Shown here in pieces: positions 6,060-13,564 of a stretch of DNA of 17,706 bases. The position numbers and the translations under genes were made by a program. Source of the stretch: Alphaproteobacteria bacterium (GTDB lineage Bacteria > Pseudomonadota > Alphaproteobacteria > Sphingomonadales > Sphingomonadaceae). Under the pieces are notes generated by a model, which worked only from the letters and a program-made list of their open reading frames with translations, ran no database searches and was not told where the DNA came from. The DNA is taken from positions 1-17,706 of the forward strand of contig JAQGLD010000613.1 of NCBI GenBank assembly GCA_028293055.1, given 5' to 3'. Positions within the stretch are counted from its first letter, which is position 1; every line of letters starts with the position of its first letter.

Positions 6060-7245
6060 CTCCGTTCAGCCTCGCCGCAAGCGCCTCCTCCGCAGTGCGG
6101 AAGGCCGAGCGGCCGCGCGGCGGATCCTCGCCCAGGCTGGTGGCCAAATAGGCGATCCCGATCCCTCGTTCGGCGTCGACCCACAGTCCGGAGCGCAGGC
6201 CGTAGGCGTCGCCGGCATGGCCGAATAGCGGACGTCCCTCGCCGAAGAGATCGTCGGTCGGCCGGCATTGGGCGAGGATCTGGACGGCGAGCCCGTAGCT
6301 GCAATAGAATCCGTTCTCGGTGTCGCCGTTCGACCCGTCGTAGCGCCACGCAGGGCTGGTCAGGGTCGCGAGGCTCGCTTCGCTGAGGAAGGCGGTGCCG
6401 TCGGGAAGCCGTCCCTTGCGCAGCAGCAGCCGGCCGATCCGGCTGAGGTCGGCGACCGAGATCCTCAGCCCGCCCTGGGGCGAGAAGATCGCGCCGTTGC
6501 TGCCGAGTCGATAGCCGGCGATATCGCACGATCCGTCGGTCGCGGCCGCGACCGGGCAATCCGGCCGACGCCCCTTGAGGTCGTCGCGAACCACCTTGCC
6601 GTCCGCGGCATAGAGCACGACTGCGCTGGCGAGCCTGGAGTCGCTGCACGTCATCCAGTTGAAGCAGGCCTCGAGCGCGAGCGGCCGCAGCACCAGCCGG
6701 TCGATCAGCCGATCGAACCGCTCGCCGGTCGCCTTCTCCATCACGCTGGCGATCACCGGAAAGTTCAGGTTGGTGTAGCGGAAATAGGATCCGGGGGGAT
6801 GATCGAGATCGAAGGCCTCGCGCGCCCCGAGCGCGGTGCGAAGCTCGGCGCCTAGCGGGAGCACATAATCGATTCCGTCGCGCAGGCTGGATCGGTGGGA
6901 CAGCAGCAGCCGTAAGGTGATCGGGCGGTTCGGGAAGGCCGGGTTGCGCAGCGTCCAGCCGAGCTGGTCGGAAACGTCGGAATCGAGGTCGAGCCGGCCC
7001 TGCTCGACCAACCGCATCACGCCCAGGGCAACGATCAGCTTGCTGATCGAGGCGATCCGCGCCGGATCCTCGATCGTCAGCCGCCGGCCTGCAGCGCGGT
7101 CGGCGAGGCCCCTCGCTCCGGAGGCGGTGATACGCTGCGCATCGAAGGTTGCCCACGCGCCGGTCTCCGGAGGCACCAGGCGCGGGCTGGGCGGCGACGT
7201 CGCGCAGCCGGCGAGGAGGAGGAGGACGGCAGTCCACGCATGCAT
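6040..7245 (-). CDS. Serine hydrolase lipoprotein, beta-lactamase class C/S12 family
   Basis: 401 residues. The N-terminus MHAWTAVLLLLAGC is a lipoprotein signal with the lipobox LAGC, so C14 should be lipidated and the enzyme held in the envelope. The three active-site motifs of the family are present: SISK at 66-69 (nucleophile S66), YTN at 157-159 and HAG at 343-345 in place of KTG. That pattern fits penicillin-binding-protein-like esterases/peptidases as well as class C beta-lactamases, so the substrate cannot be named. Several Cys (e.g. 195, 200, 230, 240) may form disulfides. The start at 7245 fits the signal peptide; GGAGAGCAGG lies about 12 bases upstream. A frame open to 7545 is leader, not protein. 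The 3' end overlaps sdaA by 20 bases. Confidence 0.88.
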   Translation of the reverse strand: MHAWTAVLLLLAGCATSPPSPRLVPPETGAWATFDAQRITASGARGLADRAAGRRLTIEDPARIASISKLIVALGVMRLVEQGRLDLDSDVSDQLGWTLRNPAFPNRPITLRLLLSHRSSLRDGIDYVLPLGAELRTALGAREAFDLDHPPGSYFRYTNLNFPVIASVMEKATGERFDRLIDRLVLRPLALEACFNWMTCSDSRLASAVVLYAADGKVVRDDLKGRRPDCPVAAATDGSCDIAGYRLGSNGAIFSPQGGLRISVADLSRIGRLLLRKGRLPDGTAFLSEASLATLTSPAWRYDGSNGDTENGFYCSYGLAVQILAQCRPTDDLFGEGRPLFGHAGDAYGLRSGLWVDAERGIGIAYLATSLGEDPPRGRSAFRTAEEALAARLNGVSIRRH

Positions 7246-7356
7246 TCTGTTCAAACGCCTGCTCTCCTTTGGCCCAAAAGCGAGCCGGGTTCTCCATTTC
7301 CTTCCCTGCACGGAGGAACACGAAATCGCCCGAGCCATGCCAATGGCATTCGGCAG

Positions 7357-7384
7357 TTGATAGCGGCGCCGCGGCCGGTTGCAA
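7357..7384 (-). promoter_or_regulatory. Candidate promoter of the serine-hydrolase lipoprotein gene
   Basis: Reading the minus strand, TTGCAA (7384-7379) is followed after 16 bases by TATCAA (7362-7357), a fair sigma-70-like pair in the 169-base divergent region. Just downstream lies a 6-bp inverted repeat ATGCCA-A-TGGCAT (7337-7349) that could serve as an operator. Both are by-eye matches. Confidence 0.35.
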
Positions 7385-7414
7385 CTTCGCCGCCACCGCG
7401 CCATTTGTCGGGCC

Positions 7415-8077
7415 ATGACCAACCCGCCGATGAAGGCCGTCATCATTCCGGTGACTCCGCTCCAGCAGAATTGCTGCCTGATCTGGTGCACCGCGACGAT
7501 GAAGGGCGCCTTCACCGATCCGGGGGACGACATCGATCGGCTCAAGGCAGTGGCGGAGCAGCACGGGGTGCAGATCGAGAAGATCCTGCTTACCCACGGA
7601 CATATCGATCATTGCGGCGCGGCCAAGATTCTCGCCGACCAGCTCGGAGTGAAGATCGAAGGCCCGCACGAGGGCGATCGTTTCTGGATCGAGCGGCTGG
7701 CCGAGGACGGCCGCGCCTACGGGATCACCGGACAGCCGTTCGAATCGGACCGCTGGCTGGTCAATGGGGATCAGGTGACGGTCGGCGAGCTCGTCTTCGA
7801 CGTCTATCATTGCCCCGGGCACACGCCGGGACATGTCGTCTTCCACCATCCCGAATCGAAGCTGGCGATCGTCGGGGATGTCCTGTTCCAGGGATCGATC
7901 GGCCGCACCGATTTTCCGCTCGGCAATCATCGCGACCTGATCGAGGCGATCACTACCCGCTTGTGGCCACTCGGAGGCGATACCGCCTTCGTCCCGGGTC
8001 ATGGCCCGATGAGCAATTTCGCCGCGGAGAGGCGGAGCAACCCGTTCGTCGCCGATCAGGTGCTCGCCAAGTCATGA
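7415..8077 (+). CDS. MBL-fold metallohydrolase, glyoxalase II/YcbL-like
   Basis: 220 residues. The metallo-beta-lactamase signature THGHIDHCG supplies metal ligands H61, H63, D65 and H66; further ligands are H136 in CPGHTPGH, D155 in VGDVLF and H196 in VPGHGPMS. The short length and absence of the C-terminal glutathione-binding domain of true GloB put it in the YcbL-like group, which hydrolyses thioesters such as S-lactoylglutathione or related substrates. The exact substrate is unknown. Start alternatives are ATG 7415 and ATG 7430 (MKAVIIPVTP, where family similarity begins); neither has a strong ribosome site. It converges with the MAPEG gene, 6 bases apart. Confidence 0.9.
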   Translation: MTNPPMKAVIIPVTPLQQNCCLIWCTATMKGAFTDPGDDIDRLKAVAEQHGVQIEKILLTHGHIDHCGAAKILADQLGVKIEGPHEGDRFWIERLAEDGRAYGITGQPFESDRWLVNGDQVTVGELVFDVYHCPGHTPGHVVFHHPESKLAIVGDVLFQGSIGRTDFPLGNHRDLIEAITTRLWPLGGDTAFVPGHGPMSNFAAERRSNPFVADQVLAKS

Positions 8078-8083
8078 GGCCGG

Positions 8084-8101
8084 TCAGCCGGTTTCGGCTG
8101 A
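8084..8101. terminator. Hairpin between two convergent genes
   Basis: TCAGCCG (8084-8090) and CGGCTGA (8095-8101) form a 7-bp stem with a GTTT loop immediately after the metallohydrolase gene and over the end of the MAPEG gene. No T run follows on either strand, so a terminator role is only suggested by position. Confidence 0.3.
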
Positions 8102-8542
8102 GCGAACATCTCCGTGGCGGATCGCGTAGGTGATCGACTCCGGCCTGACCCTCTCGAGATAGGGGATGGTGATCGCATAGATCGCCAAGCCGAGTAGCAC
8201 GAAGGCGCTGACCATCATTCCAAGCGTCCGCACCCGGTTGCCCGGCGGCCTGTCCATTCCGAAGACATGGGCGATGCGGGCGAGGAGGAAGACGATTCCG
8301 ACCGCCCACAGCCAGGCCGGCGATCCGCGCGCCATCTCGACCAGCCCGAGCAGGATCAGGAAGAAGGGCGTGTATTCGACGAAATTGGAATGGGCGCGCA
8401 TCCGCGCGATCAACGGCTGGGCGCCGCCGTCGCCGATCGAAACCTTGTGCAGACCCCGCATCTGTCCGACCCGATAGGCGATCCAGATATTGACCAGGGC
8501 GGCGGCGCCGGCGATGGTCAATGTGATCGGCAACACCAGCAT
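8084..8542 (-). CDS. MAPEG family membrane protein
   Basis: 152 residues with four hydrophobic segments (about residues 3-24, 57-71, 77-94 and 108-128). The MAPEG motif (RMRAHSNFVEYTPFFLILLG, residues 48-67, including R48, H51, N53, E56) follows the first helix. The family includes microsomal-type glutathione transferases and many uncharacterised bacterial membrane proteins; activity here is unknown. The start is ATG 8542 because GAAAGG (8557-8552 on the minus strand) is 9 bases upstream; ATG 8551 would sit directly against that site. The C-terminal tail of about 20 residues is polar. Confidence 0.87.
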   Translation of the reverse strand: MLVLPITLTIAGAAALVNIWIAYRVGQMRGLHKVSIGDGGAQPLIARMRAHSNFVEYTPFFLILLGLVEMARGSPAWLWAVGIVFLLARIAHVFGMDRPPGNRVRTLGMMVSAFVLLGLAIYAITIPYLERVRPESITYAIRHGDVRSAETG

Positions 8543-8743
8543 GTGAGGCATCCTTTCGGCTTCTGTCGTGGCTCGGGGCGTGACATGCGGAGGCCAAGCT
8601 TGCAAGATCGGCCAAATCCGCTATAGGCGCTGGCGCTCGCGAGCGAGCAACCCGGCCGCCATGGCCCGCGGCCTTTCCGGCCGTTGACCATTGGCTCCGC
8701 GCTCGCACATCACGAACCTTATTGAACTGGAACAGGTGCCAGG

Positions 8744-8923
8744 ATGGCCGTCCCCAAAAGAAAAACCTCGCCGTCGAAGCGCAACATGCGCCGCAGCCAT
8801 GATGCGCTGAAGCCGGTCAACTACCAGGAATGCCCGAATTGCGGCGAACTTCACCTGCCGCACAATCTGTGCATCGGGTGCGGCCACTATAACGGGCGTG
8901 AAATCCAGCCCGTCGAGGCGTAA
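8744..8923 (+). CDS. rpmF: 50S ribosomal protein L32
   Basis: 59 residues starting [20 protein letters not shown], the conserved basic N-terminus of L32 of the large ribosomal subunit. Four cysteines (C30, C33, C43, C46 in [17 protein letters not shown]) form a zinc ribbon, so this is the zinc-binding form. CAGG at 8733-8736 is the likely ribosome site. It leads the conserved rpmF-plsX-fabH arrangement that ties ribosome and fatty-acid synthesis; the plsX start is 50 bases downstream and the two are probably cotranscribed. I see no convincing promoter in the 200 bases upstream, only a lone TTGACC at 8684. Confidence 0.96.
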   Translation: MAVPKRKTSPSKRNMRRSHDALKPVNYQECPNCGELHLPHNLCIGCGHYNGREIQPVEA

Positions 8924-8973
8924 GGCCCGCAGGGCTGAACCCTTTCATTTTTGGGCTTTGGGAGACGGCATAG

Positions 8974-10020
8974 GTGGGCAGTGCGCCACGGATCGCAATC
9001 GACGCGATGGGTGGCGATGTCGGCCCCGCCGTAATGGTGGCAGGGGCCGCGCTTGCCTTTCAGCGCCGCTCCGACCTCTCCTTCCTGCTGTTCGGCAAGG
9101 AAGACGCGATCCGCAGTGAGCTCGCCAGATGGCCCGAGCTCGAGCGAATCGCGCAGGTCGTCCACTCGCCCGATGTGATTTCCGCCGAGGACAAGCCTAG
9201 CCAGGCGATTCGCCGCGCCAAGACCACCTCGATGGGCCAGGCGATCGCCGCGGTGAAGGCCGGCGAGGCCGATGCGATGGTCTCCGGCGGGAATACCGGT
9301 GCGCTGATGGCGATGTCGAAGCTTTCGCTGCGCACCATGCCGGGTATCGACCGGCCGGCGCTGGCGGCCTTGCTCCCCACGCTCGGCGAAAATGATGTCG
9401 TCGTGCTCGATCTCGGCGCCAACACCGAGTGCGACGCCCAGAATCTCGTCCAGTTCGCGGTGATGGGCGCAGCTTATGCCCGAGTCGTGCTCGACCTCGA
9501 ACGGCCGCGCCTGCAGTTGCTCAACATCGGCACCGAGGAATTGAAGGGCACTGGCGAACTCAAGGAAGCAGCAGCGATCCTGCGCGAGGCGGCCTATCTC
9601 GGAATGCGCTTCGACGGCTTCATCGAGAGCGACAAATTGTCCCGCGGAGATGTCGATGTCATCGTTACCGACGGCTTCTCGGGCAACATCGCCCTCAAGT
9701 CGATCGAAGGGACCGCGCGATTCGTCACCGATCTTCTGCGCCGCGCCTTCTCGAGCTCGGTCCGCTCCAAGATCGGATTCCTGATCTCGCGCCCGGCGAC
9801 CGAATTGCTCAAGCACCATCTCGACCCGAACAACCATAATGGCGCGGTCTTTCTCGGCCTCAACGGGCTGGTGGTGAAGAGCCACGGCAGCGCCAGCCAG
9901 AAGGGCGTCGCCAACGCCATTCGGGTCGCGGCTCGAATGGTGCGCGAGGAGCTGACCCGCAAGATCATCGAAGACCTCGACAATATTTCAACGCATCGCC
10001 AGCAGGTCGCCGCCAAGTGA
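8974..10020 (+). CDS. plsX: Phosphate acyltransferase PlsX
   Basis: 348 residues from a GTG start, with GGGAG about 10 bases upstream. PlsX converts acyl-ACP and phosphate to acyl-phosphate, the donor used by PlsY for the first step of phospholipid synthesis; it is a peripheral membrane enzyme. The hallmark blocks are present: [10 protein letters not shown] at 6-15, the [12 protein letters not shown] loop, LDLGANTEC and TDGFSGN. Length and end are normal. The stop overlaps the fabH GTG start (GTGA), which suggests coupled translation. Confidence 0.96.
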   Translation: MGSAPRIAIDAMGGDVGPAVMVAGAALAFQRRSDLSFLLFGKEDAIRSELARWPELERIAQVVHSPDVISAEDKPSQAIRRAKTTSMGQAIAAVKAGEADAMVSGGNTGALMAMSKLSLRTMPGIDRPALAALLPTLGENDVVVLDLGANTECDAQNLVQFAVMGAAYARVVLDLERPRLQLLNIGTEELKGTGELKEAAAILREAAYLGMRFDGFIESDKLSRGDVDVIVTDGFSGNIALKSIEGTARFVTDLLRRAFSSSVRSKIGFLISRPATELLKHHLDPNNHNGAVFLGLNGLVVKSHGSASQKGVANAIRVAARMVREELTRKIIEDLDNISTHRQQVAAK

Positions 10021-10982
10021 GTAATCGTCGTTCGGTCATCCTGGGCACCGGCTCCGCCTTGCCGCCCCGCAGAGTCACCAACCACGAACTGGCCGAGCGG
10101 GTCGACACCACGCACGAGTGGATCGTCGAGCGCACCGGAATCGAGGCACGCCACATCGCCGGCGACGGCGAGACCACTGCGACGCTTGCCACCGAGGCGG
10201 CGCGCAACGCGCTCGCGGCGGCCGGCGTTTCGCCCGATCAGGTCGGGCTGATCGTCCTCGCGACCGCGACGCCCGACCAGATCTTCCCGGCCAGCGCGAC
10301 CCGGGTCCAGAGCGCGCTCGGCATCGACGACTGCATCGCCTTCGATGTGGCGGCGGTCTGCACCGGCTTCCTCTACGCCCTGTCGGTGGCGGACAACATG
10401 CTGAAGGGCGGGATGGCGGACTATGCCCTGGTCATCGGATCCGAGACGTTCAGCCGGATCCTCGACTGGGAGGATCGCACGACCTGCGTCCTGTTCGGCG
10501 ACGGCGCCGGGGCGGTCGTGCTCAAGGCCGAGGAGAGCACGGAGCGCGGAGTGCTCGTCACCCGCCTTCACGCCGACGGACGCCACAACAATCTGCTCTA
10601 TGTCGACGGCGGAGTGTCGACCACGGGCACGGTCGGCAAGCTGCGCATGAAAGGCAAGGAGGTCTTCCGCCACGCAGTCGTCAATCTCGCGGCGGTGCTC
10701 AACGAAGTGCTCGCCGCGACCGGTCATCTGGCCGGCGATCTGGACTGGGTGGTGCCGCATCAGGCCAACAAGCGGATCCTCGACGCCACCGCCAAGAAGC
10801 TCGGGCTCGATCCCGCGCGAGTCGTCGTGACCGTCGATCAGCATGCCAACACCTCCGCCGCCTCGGTGCCGCTCGCGCTCGACACCGCGGTCAGGGACGG
10901 ACGGATCAAGCGCGGCGATCTCATCGTGCTGGAAGCGATGGGTGGCGGCTTCACCTGGGGTGCCGCATTGGTGCGATATTAA
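10017..10982 (+). CDS. fabH: Beta-ketoacyl-ACP synthase III
   Basis: 321 residues. FabH starts type II fatty-acid synthesis by condensing an acyl-CoA (usually acetyl-CoA) with malonyl-ACP. The Cys-His-Asn triad is intact: C115 in AAVCTGF, H248 in VPHQAN and N278 in [11 protein letters not shown]. The [14 protein letters not shown] and [10 protein letters not shown] blocks are also typical. The GTG start overlaps the plsX stop by four bases, so the two genes form one translational unit and supply both the first acyl chain and its transfer to phospholipid. No clear terminator follows; the next gene has its own candidate promoter. Confidence 0.97.
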   Translation: MSNRRSVILGTGSALPPRRVTNHELAERVDTTHEWIVERTGIEARHIAGDGETTATLATEAARNALAAAGVSPDQVGLIVLATATPDQIFPASATRVQSALGIDDCIAFDVAAVCTGFLYALSVADNMLKGGMADYALVIGSETFSRILDWEDRTTCVLFGDGAGAVVLKAEESTERGVLVTRLHADGRHNNLLYVDGGVSTTGTVGKLRMKGKEVFRHAVVNLAAVLNEVLAATGHLAGDLDWVVPHQANKRILDATAKKLGLDPARVVVTVDQHANTSAASVPLALDTAVRDGRIKRGDLIVLEAMGGGFTWGAALVRY

Positions 10983-11006
10983 GTTTCGTCGGTCGGCTGA
11001 TCCGAA

Positions 11007-11035
11007 TTGCACATAAGTCCAAGCTATATTATGCT
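11007..11035 (+). promoter_or_regulatory. Candidate promoter of ihfA
   Basis: TTGCAC (11007-11012) and TATGCT (11030-11035) are separated by 17 bases in an A/T-rich island that stands out in this GC-rich region. It lies 30 bases before the ihfA start. This suggests ihfA can be expressed apart from plsX-fabH. Confidence 0.42.
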
Positions 11036-11065
11036 TTTCCATTATTCCTGGGGGAGGGAAACGAA

Positions 11066-11389
11066 ATGGCCGATGCGGGGACCATCCGGCGTTCCGATGC
11101 AGGAACACTGACACGCGCTGATCTGGCCGATGTCGTTCACCGCGAAATCGGCCTTTCGCGAGCGGAATCGGCGGGAATCGTCGAACGAATCCTTCATCAT
11201 ATGTGCCATGCCCTCTCCGAGGGCGAGAATGTGAAGATCTCCGGATTCGGCAGCTTCATCCTCCGCGACAAGGGTGAGCGAATCGGCCGCAATCCGAAGA
11301 CTGGGGTCGAGGTTCCGATCGCGCCGCGGCGTGTGCTGACCTTCCGCGCCAGCCAGATCATGCGCGAGCGGATCGCCAAGGCCCGCTAG
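11066..11389 (+). CDS. ihfA: Integration host factor subunit alpha
   Basis: 107 residues. It belongs to the HU/IHF DNA-bending family, acting with IhfB to bend DNA sharply at specific sites in transcription, replication and recombination. The helical dimerisation part covers residues ~15-55 ([19 protein letters not shown]), then VKISGFGSF (57-64) and the beta-arm with RNPKTG (75-80), whose Pro inserts into the minor groove. The C-terminal [11 protein letters not shown] is typical. A strong GGGGAGGG (11051-11058) precedes the ATG. The N-terminus is about 10 residues longer than usual. The position between fabH and a MerR-type gene is seen in related alphaproteobacteria. Confidence 0.93.
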   Translation: MADAGTIRRSDAGTLTRADLADVVHREIGLSRAESAGIVERILHHMCHALSEGENVKISGFGSFILRDKGERIGRNPKTGVEVPIAPRRVLTFRASQIMRERIAKAR

Positions 11390-11395
11390 GCGGCC

Positions 11396-11776
11396 ATGGC
11401 GGACGCCCTTCAAAAGAGCGATCAGGCCTTTCGCACGATCGGCGAGCTCGCCGAAGAGCTCGGCGTCCCGCAGCATATCCTCCGCTATTGGGAAACCCGA
11501 TTCAGTCAGCTGAAGCCGCTCCAGCGCGCCGGCAATCGCCGTTACTACCGCCCCGCCGACGTGGCGCTCGCCCGGCGGATCCACCGCCTGCTCGAGCATG
11601 ACGGCTATACGATCCGCGGCGTTCAGCAGCTGCTTGCCGGCGGCACCGCCGATCCGGGCGAGAAATCCGTCGGCGCGACCGGCCCGACCCCGGCCAACCA
11701 GCACAGTGCCTTTCCGTTCGAGGAATTGCGGGAGATTCGGCGAATGCTCGCCGACGCGCTCGAGGCGGACGCCTAG
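11396..11776 (+). CDS. MerR family transcriptional regulator
   Basis: 126 residues. A MerR-type winged helix-turn-helix lies at residues ~13-82: [24 protein letters not shown], then [23 protein letters not shown]. The short C-terminal part (83-126) has no cysteine, so a metal-sensing role like MerR or CueR is unlikely. An ILRYWE-containing, ligand-free form next to ihfA is common in alphaproteobacteria, and its targets are not known to me. It starts 6 bases after the ihfA stop with no strong ribosome site, which suggests translation coupled to ihfA. Confidence 0.9.
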   Translation: MADALQKSDQAFRTIGELAEELGVPQHILRYWETRFSQLKPLQRAGNRRYYRPADVALARRIHRLLEHDGYTIRGVQQLLAGGTADPGEKSVGATGPTPANQHSAFPFEELREIRRMLADALEADA

Positions 11777-12128
11777 AATTGGCTTCGTTCGGTTGAACCG
11801 CCCTTTCCGCGGTCAGCGGGTTACGGCATTCACACATTCCGCTTTTGTTCGTCATCCCCGCGGATGCGGGGACCCAGAACGGGCGTCTCATCGGTTAGCT
11901 AGGCCGCCTGGATTCCCGCGTTCGCGGGAATGACGATTCGAACCAAGCCTTTAAATTTCCGCAGACTCGCAGTGGCAGGACCCGAAGCGTCAATCTCGTA
12001 CGGCAGCGGGATGGGGGCCGATCATTTCGTCGGGAAACGCGCCGGCGCACCAGAATCTCGAGTCTGTCCTGCTCAGATTGAATCGTTTCCCTGCGAACGC
12101 GGGCGGTTCAGCGTGGCCAGAGCAGATT
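11777..12128. other. Intergenic stretch without a recognisable gene
   Basis: This 352-base stretch contains the paired palindromic element described separately (11849-11936), a weak 5-bp hairpin after the MerR gene (11797-11813) and an exact 8-bp inverted repeat GGGAAACG/CGTTTCCC (12032-12039 and 12084-12091). I looked for a tRNA, which often follows this gene cluster, and saw none. Short frames here have no ribosome site or familiar sequence. Confidence 0.6.
11849..11936. repeat. Paired palindromic repeat, REP/BIME-like
   Basis: Two 29-base arms face each other: 11849-11877 and 11908-11936. The second is the reverse complement of the first at 24 of 29 positions. Each arm is itself a hairpin (TCCCCGC...GCGGGGA in the left, TTCCCGCG...CGCGGGAA in the right). 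One base pair differs by compensation: C-G in the left arm is T-A at the matching place in the right. Elements of the form GTCATNCCCGCG...CCAG are widespread intergenic repeats in proteobacteria. It lies after the MerR gene and may stabilise RNA or end transcription. Confidence 0.75.
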
Positions 12129-13013
12129 CTAGTCCTGCAACACCAACACCCCGACGCGATGCTCGCAGCTCTGCCTCTGCTCGGCACCGACCGGCGTGTC
12201 AGGATCGCGGAAGGCCGAGTGGAAGCAGCTCGCAAACCTCGGCTGCCGATCGTCCTTCCACACCTCGAACAGCTTGAAGGCGAGCAGCTCGTCACCCGTC
12301 ATCGCGGGATAATGATACCATCGCTGGCTCGGGTTGGATCGCAAGGCGAGATGGTGGCTTTCCTTCCCGTCCGGCGCGATCCAGTCCATCGCGGTCGGCA
12401 CCAGGTCGGCGCGATCGACGCTGCCGGGATCGCACAGCGCAAGCGGCATGTGGCGGAGCGGCCCGGCCATGTTGGTGGTTCGCCAGAAATCCACGACCAT
12501 GAAGCCCGCCACGTCGCTTTGCTCGAAGCGAAGCCGCCACCAGCGCGCAGCCTCCTCGTTGGCGAACGCGCTGACATTGCGTTGATAATCGTCCGGGGTG
12601 AGGCCGAAATCCTGGTGCGCGCCCTCCGCGTAGAAAGGCGTCTCGGTGTCGCGTCCCCGCCGGATCAGGAAAGGGCCCTGCTGGATCTCGACTCGCCGCC
12701 CGGGCAGCAGGCGCTCGCGTATCACCGTCTCGATCTCAGGGAGGTAGAGGCGGGCGACCTCGCTCTCGAAGGGCGACTCCGGATCGATCGTCCAGTCGCG
12801 CACCCGGGTCGAGTGCGGGAGCAGGACGAAGCCGTGACCGGCGAAGAAACCGGATTCCGACGACGAGACCGACTGGAGAGGGCGCGCGTCGGGGATCTCT
12901 ATCCATCTCGTCTCGAGCCTGACCCCTGGCGGGTCCTGCCCCATCGGGATGAACTGGCGCCCCCGAATCGCGAAGTCGGAGGGGAAGAATGCGTTGATCT
13001 GCCCCGTCGTCAT
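12129..13013 (-). CDS. CmcJ/NvfI-type oxygenase family protein
   Basis: 294 residues. The overall pattern matches the CmcJ/NvfI (asaB/GA4-desaturase-like) family of putative Fe(II)/2-oxoglutarate-related oxygenases, known from cephamycin and fungal secondary metabolism. Possible metal ligands are H133 and D135 in GAHQDFG, with H234 in RWYHYPAMTGDELLAFKLFE. The C-terminal block AFRDPDTPVGAEQRQSCEHR (R281, R286) is the family signature near the putative 2-oxoglutarate site. The substrate is unknown. Start at 13013 because AAGGAGGA (13028-13021 on the minus strand) lies 7 bases upstream; an upstream frame to 13118 is inside the phosphatase gene. It is last in the operon with the phosphatase and helicase. 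Confidence 0.78.
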   Translation of the reverse strand: MTTGQINAFFPSDFAIRGRQFIPMGQDPPGVRLETRWIEIPDARPLQSVSSSESGFFAGHGFVLLPHSTRVRDWTIDPESPFESEVARLYLPEIETVIRERLLPGRRVEIQQGPFLIRRGRDTETPFYAEGAHQDFGLTPDDYQRNVSAFANEEAARWWRLRFEQSDVAGFMVVDFWRTTNMAGPLRHMPLALCDPGSVDRADLVPTAMDWIAPDGKESHHLALRSNPSQRWYHYPAMTGDELLAFKLFEVWKDDRQPRFASCFHSAFRDPDTPVGAEQRQSCEHRVGVLVLQD

Positions 13014-13027
13014 CGCCCGGTCCTCCT

Positions 13028-13564
13028 TCAGGTTCCGTCCGGCCCGAGCTCCGGATCGAGATCGCGTGGGCGAATGAATCGGGTGATCACGCCCTTGCCT
13101 TTTTCGACATCGGCCCATCGCTCGACATCGAGCGAGATCTCCGCGAGCGTCGCGGTCGGGTATTTGAGCTCGATCTGGTCGCGCAGCGCATTGTCGCTCC
13201 CGCCGGACAAAGCGAGCGCGAGGGACTCGAGGCCGGGATTGTGACCGACCAGGAGGAGGCGTTCGACCCCTTCGTCGGTCGCCCGGATCAGGTCGAGCAG
13301 GGTCTCGGTGGAGGGAAGATAGAGGCTCTCGTCATATTGCGGATCGAGCGGTCCGAAGGCCTGCTCGACCTCGCCAAGCGTCTCGACCACCCGTTTGGCG
13401 GGCGAGGCGACGACCCGGTCGAAACTCAGCCCATTGGCGCGCATCGCATCGCCGACGGCACGCGCGGCGCGGTAGCCGCGGCGATTGAGCGGCCGGTCGA
13501 AGTCCCGCGCCACCTTGTCGTCCCATCCGGACTTGGCATGGCGCAGCAGGGTCAGCGTCTTCAT
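13028..13564 (-). CDS. SixA-like histidine phosphatase
   Basis: 178 residues of the histidine phosphatase (phosphoglycerate mutase-like) superfamily. The RHG motif is LLRHAKS with R8 and catalytic H9; the second active-site histidine is H108 in LLLVGHNPG, and ASPAKRVVET (53-62) gives the conserved second arginine (R58). The short length and RHAKSGWDD N-terminus fit the SixA type, which removes phosphate from phosphohistidine in phosphorelay or PTS proteins; the real substrate is unknown. The ATG overlaps the helicase stop by four bases (ATGA), so the two are translationally coupled, and the oxygenase start lies 14 bases beyond its stop. Confidence 0.9.
   Translation of the reverse strand: MKTLTLLRHAKSGWDDKVARDFDRPLNRRGYRAARAVGDAMRANGLSFDRVVASPAKRVVETLGEVEQAFGPLDPQYDESLYLPSTETLLDLIRATDEGVERLLLVGHNPGLESLALALSGGSDNALRDQIELKYPTATLAEISLDVERWADVEKGKGVITRFIRPRDLDPELGPDGT

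Noticed and set aside
6008..8002. A 664-codon open frame on the minus strand spanning the serine hydrolase and the metallohydrolase genes
   Set aside because: High GC content leaves long antiparallel frames open. This one is out of frame with the clear SISK/YTN/HAG protein, is antisense to the metallohydrolase gene, and its Arg/Pro-rich translation has no recognisable motif.
8684..8712. Sigma-70-like promoter before rpmF (TTGACC)
   Set aside because: The -35 is good, but no acceptable -10 lies 16-18 bases downstream.
9594..11114. A 506-codon minus-strand frame over plsX, fabH and the ihfA leader
   Set aside because: It is a GC-driven shadow of plsX and fabH, whose active sites and normal lengths show the plus strand is coding.
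11777..12128. Possible tRNA gene after the MerR regulator
   Set aside because: A tRNA is often found after this cluster, but I could not find a T-loop (GGTTCGAAT-like), an anticodon stem or a closing acceptor stem.
11990..12295. Small minus-strand open frame downstream of the oxygenase gene
   Set aside because: It overlaps the oxygenase gene out of frame, has no ribosome site, and its sequence is Arg/Ser-rich shadow-like text.
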